Made by a program: the position numbers and the translations under genes. The notes beneath the pieces were generated by a model. The model was given only the letters and a program-made list of their open reading frames with translations. It did not search any database and was not told the origin of the DNA. A stretch of 64,000 bases of DNA from an uncultured Tenacibaculum sp. (lineage in GTDB: Bacteria; Bacteroidota; Bacteroidia; Flavobacteriales; Flavobacteriaceae), in NCBI RefSeq assembly GCF_947499065.1, contig NZ_CANMMT010000001.1:310001-374000 (forward strand), read 5' to 3'. Positions 63,501-64,000 of the stretch are shown here, piece by piece. The first letter of the stretch is position 1, and every line of letters starts with the position of its first letter.

Positions 63501-64000
63501 GCTACTGCATTTGCTGCTTCACCTTGAGCTACTACTTCATCAGGGTTTTCAGCATGTAAGAACATACGTAACTTCTTATACCTACGCATATCTATACTAA
63601 TATTTTTATAAATAGTTCTTATTTGATCAGCTGGTAAATCGGTAACTTTTAAGGTTACTGATTGTTCATTTTGTTGTTGAATTCTATTTGTTCCTTGCAA
63701 CTGCTCTCTAAGAATACCAGGAGGTAAAGTATACTTATCCTCATTTTGCTCTATACTCACTACTCCAACTTCAAATTTATTTAATTCGGAAGCACCTAAT
63801 TCAACTGGAGCTACCGTACTAGGTAATACTTTCGTATATCGACGCCAGTCTCCTCTTACCAATTCTAATTCTCCAAAACGTAAAACTATTGGCATTTTAA
63901 ATTGAGCAAGGAACATTCTAATAAAACGAATACTATTAAAATCGGTAATACCATTTATTTTCTGAGCATCTGTTACATTTCTAATTGGAATTCTAAATTG
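60518..64000 (-). CDS. sprA: Cell-surface protein SprA, C-terminal half (partial)
   Basis: SprA is the giant outer-membrane beta-barrel that forms the type IX secretion channel and is required for gliding in Flavobacterium johnsoniae. The reading frame is open to the right edge without a stop (1160 codons visible; full proteins are about 2400), so the 5' half is outside. FNSIRFIRMFLAQFK, ELRAVGFDNKGGWAAVVNAD and KNLTIDLTGRR are typical SprA segments, and the end NAGINIIYNLGK is a barrel terminus. It is followed by gcvH and vanZ in an order conserved in Flavobacteriaceae. Confidence 0.95.
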   Translation of the reverse strand, partial: QFRIPIRNVTDAQKINGITDFNSIRFIRMFLAQFKMPIVLRFGELELVRGDWRRYTKVLPSTVAPVELGASELNKFEVGVVSIEQNEDKYTLPPGILREQLQGTNRIQQQNEQSVTLKVTDLPADQIRTIYKNISIDMRRYKKLRMFLHAENPDEVVAQGEAANAVAIIRLGTDLNDNYYEVHKPLVYSKQTPGTTPVPEEVWPTENDLEIPLQELANLKIQRPLGQNITDVFSSTSSNGLKIFVRGNPTLAQIRTVMLGVKNTEVTDKKSIEVWFNELRAVGFDNKGGWAAVVNADANLADVMNLSLAGRMSTIGFGNVEDRVQQRSIEETKQYSVATNIQLGKMMPKKWNMQIPMSYSYGEEFRDPKYDPQFQDVELKDALDKNPNSKNAQDYTRRQSISFINVKKNKNPESKKKPKFYDVENFSVSYSHSEEFHKDYNIEKYINRNVMAGASYNFTFKPFVIEPFKSSKLFKSRYLRFIRDLNINPVPKNIAVNSRINRNYNSQQSRNLVQNIGLSAQPELIQRRFLFNWDYTIGFDLTKSLQLNFNAANNYIYDSFGQDENLEIYDKFFNVGRPDNYHQKLNATYKLPINKLPYLSFVTADYGYTADFDWKASAQSNLDLPNGQSVSYVDVVGNMIQNANTHNLNTNIDFGRFYKTLKLDKLLLKGTKKRPTKKGTVALGVKTTATKAKLKKNASFGHKVMKGLYDVLTSVKRAKISYSQNNGTLLQGYKPSVGFLGRNSYGGGLAPTLGFVFGSQTDILNTAIENGWLVTRTSQDDPNQPYYNKNYGKNSYKKLDYNISVKPIKNLTIDLTGRRIQTSRLNQQLDIISDGSGGFRQDPNIKAFETGDYSISHFMLGTIFTDNETLYQNFLDNRNIIADRLSNETGLPNTPNGAGFKTTGQQVMLPAFLAAYSGTSPNSVSTGIFKNIPIPNWRLRFNGFMKYKWFKKTFSSFTLSHGYKSSYTIGNYTNNLQYDASSLTNTNTSGNYQSELLLSSATLIDEFSPLVKVDFRMKNSFSFKGEVRKDRSLTLNFNNNTLTDIKGTEYVVGFGYKIRDVKFVTRFTGKKETLKGDINLRADISLRDNLTLIRSVDKENSQITGGEKLFGLKFMADYNLSSNLTASFYYNHQTFQYAVSTTFPRQSINAGINIIYNLGK

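Noticed and set aside
1..64000. CRISPR array, tRNA or rRNA gene, prophage or insertion sequence
   Set aside because: No repeated spacer pattern, no cloverleaf with CCA-like end in the short gaps, no transposase or phage gene found.

Overview
The window is chromosomal DNA of a marine-type member of Bacteroidota, family Flavobacteriaceae (Tenacibaculum/Polaribacter-like; the genus is a guess). The evidence is low GC, many -7 boxes of the form TAnnTTTG, no Shine-Dalgarno sequences, several CarboxypepD-reg/TonB-dependent receptors, S46 and M28 peptidases, a type IX secretion (T9SS) C-terminal sorting domain, and the 3' half of sprA, the T9SS outer-membrane channel and gliding gene. I see no tRNA, rRNA, insertion sequence, prophage or CRISPR array, and no interval over 300 bp lacks a gene. 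The longest gaps (about 160-230 bp) hold promoters and hairpins.

Layout. 1-1.7 kb: end of thymidine kinase, then alr and mscL. 1.7-2.9 kb: an XRE-like regulator facing a very short putative transcript. 2.9-6.2 kb: AhpD-like and OsmC redox genes, recJ, an orphan gene. 6.2-12.2 kb: a secreted EEP-family nuclease divergent from a TonB receptor plus an OB-fold/lamin-tail lipoprotein. 12.3-14.4 kb: an M28 peptidase that is T9SS cargo. 14.5-19.1 kb: calcineurin-like phosphoesterase, OprP-like porin, PiT phosphate permease. 19.1-28 kb: thioesterase, GNAT-like protein, leuS, EamA exporter, DUF2911. 27.4-32.9 kb: a metal-uptake operon (small Cys protein, Met/His-rich outer-membrane protein, TonB receptor, PepSY membrane protein) facing a 62-residue Cys-rich protein. 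32.9-40 kb: tyrS, pyrC, hemD and small conserved genes. 40-46.3 kb: Oar-like receptor, sterol-desaturase-type hydroxylase, DPP11-type peptidase. 46.4-57.4 kb: two divergent operons for what looks like a cell-surface glycan. 57.5-64 kb: a sugar N-acetyltransferase, two tonB genes, vanZ, gcvH and sprA.

How the genes may work together (inference). The 6.2-19 kb stretch is rich in phosphorus genes: a nuclease/receptor/lipoprotein set that looks like the single-chain ExeM nuclease split into separate proteins, with PhoB-like 11-bp repeats in its promoter, then a phosphoesterase, porin and phosphate permease. The 46-57 kb stretch pairs a processive cellulose/mannan-synthase-like GT2, a polyprenyl-phosphate GT2 and a GT-C enzyme with a flavoprotein/polyferredoxin redox pair, and has on the opposite strand a GH113-like lipoprotein and two beta-barrel proteins. 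The nuclease set and the glycan locus are the best candidates for undescribed systems. All homology statements rest on reading the sequence; no search was run.
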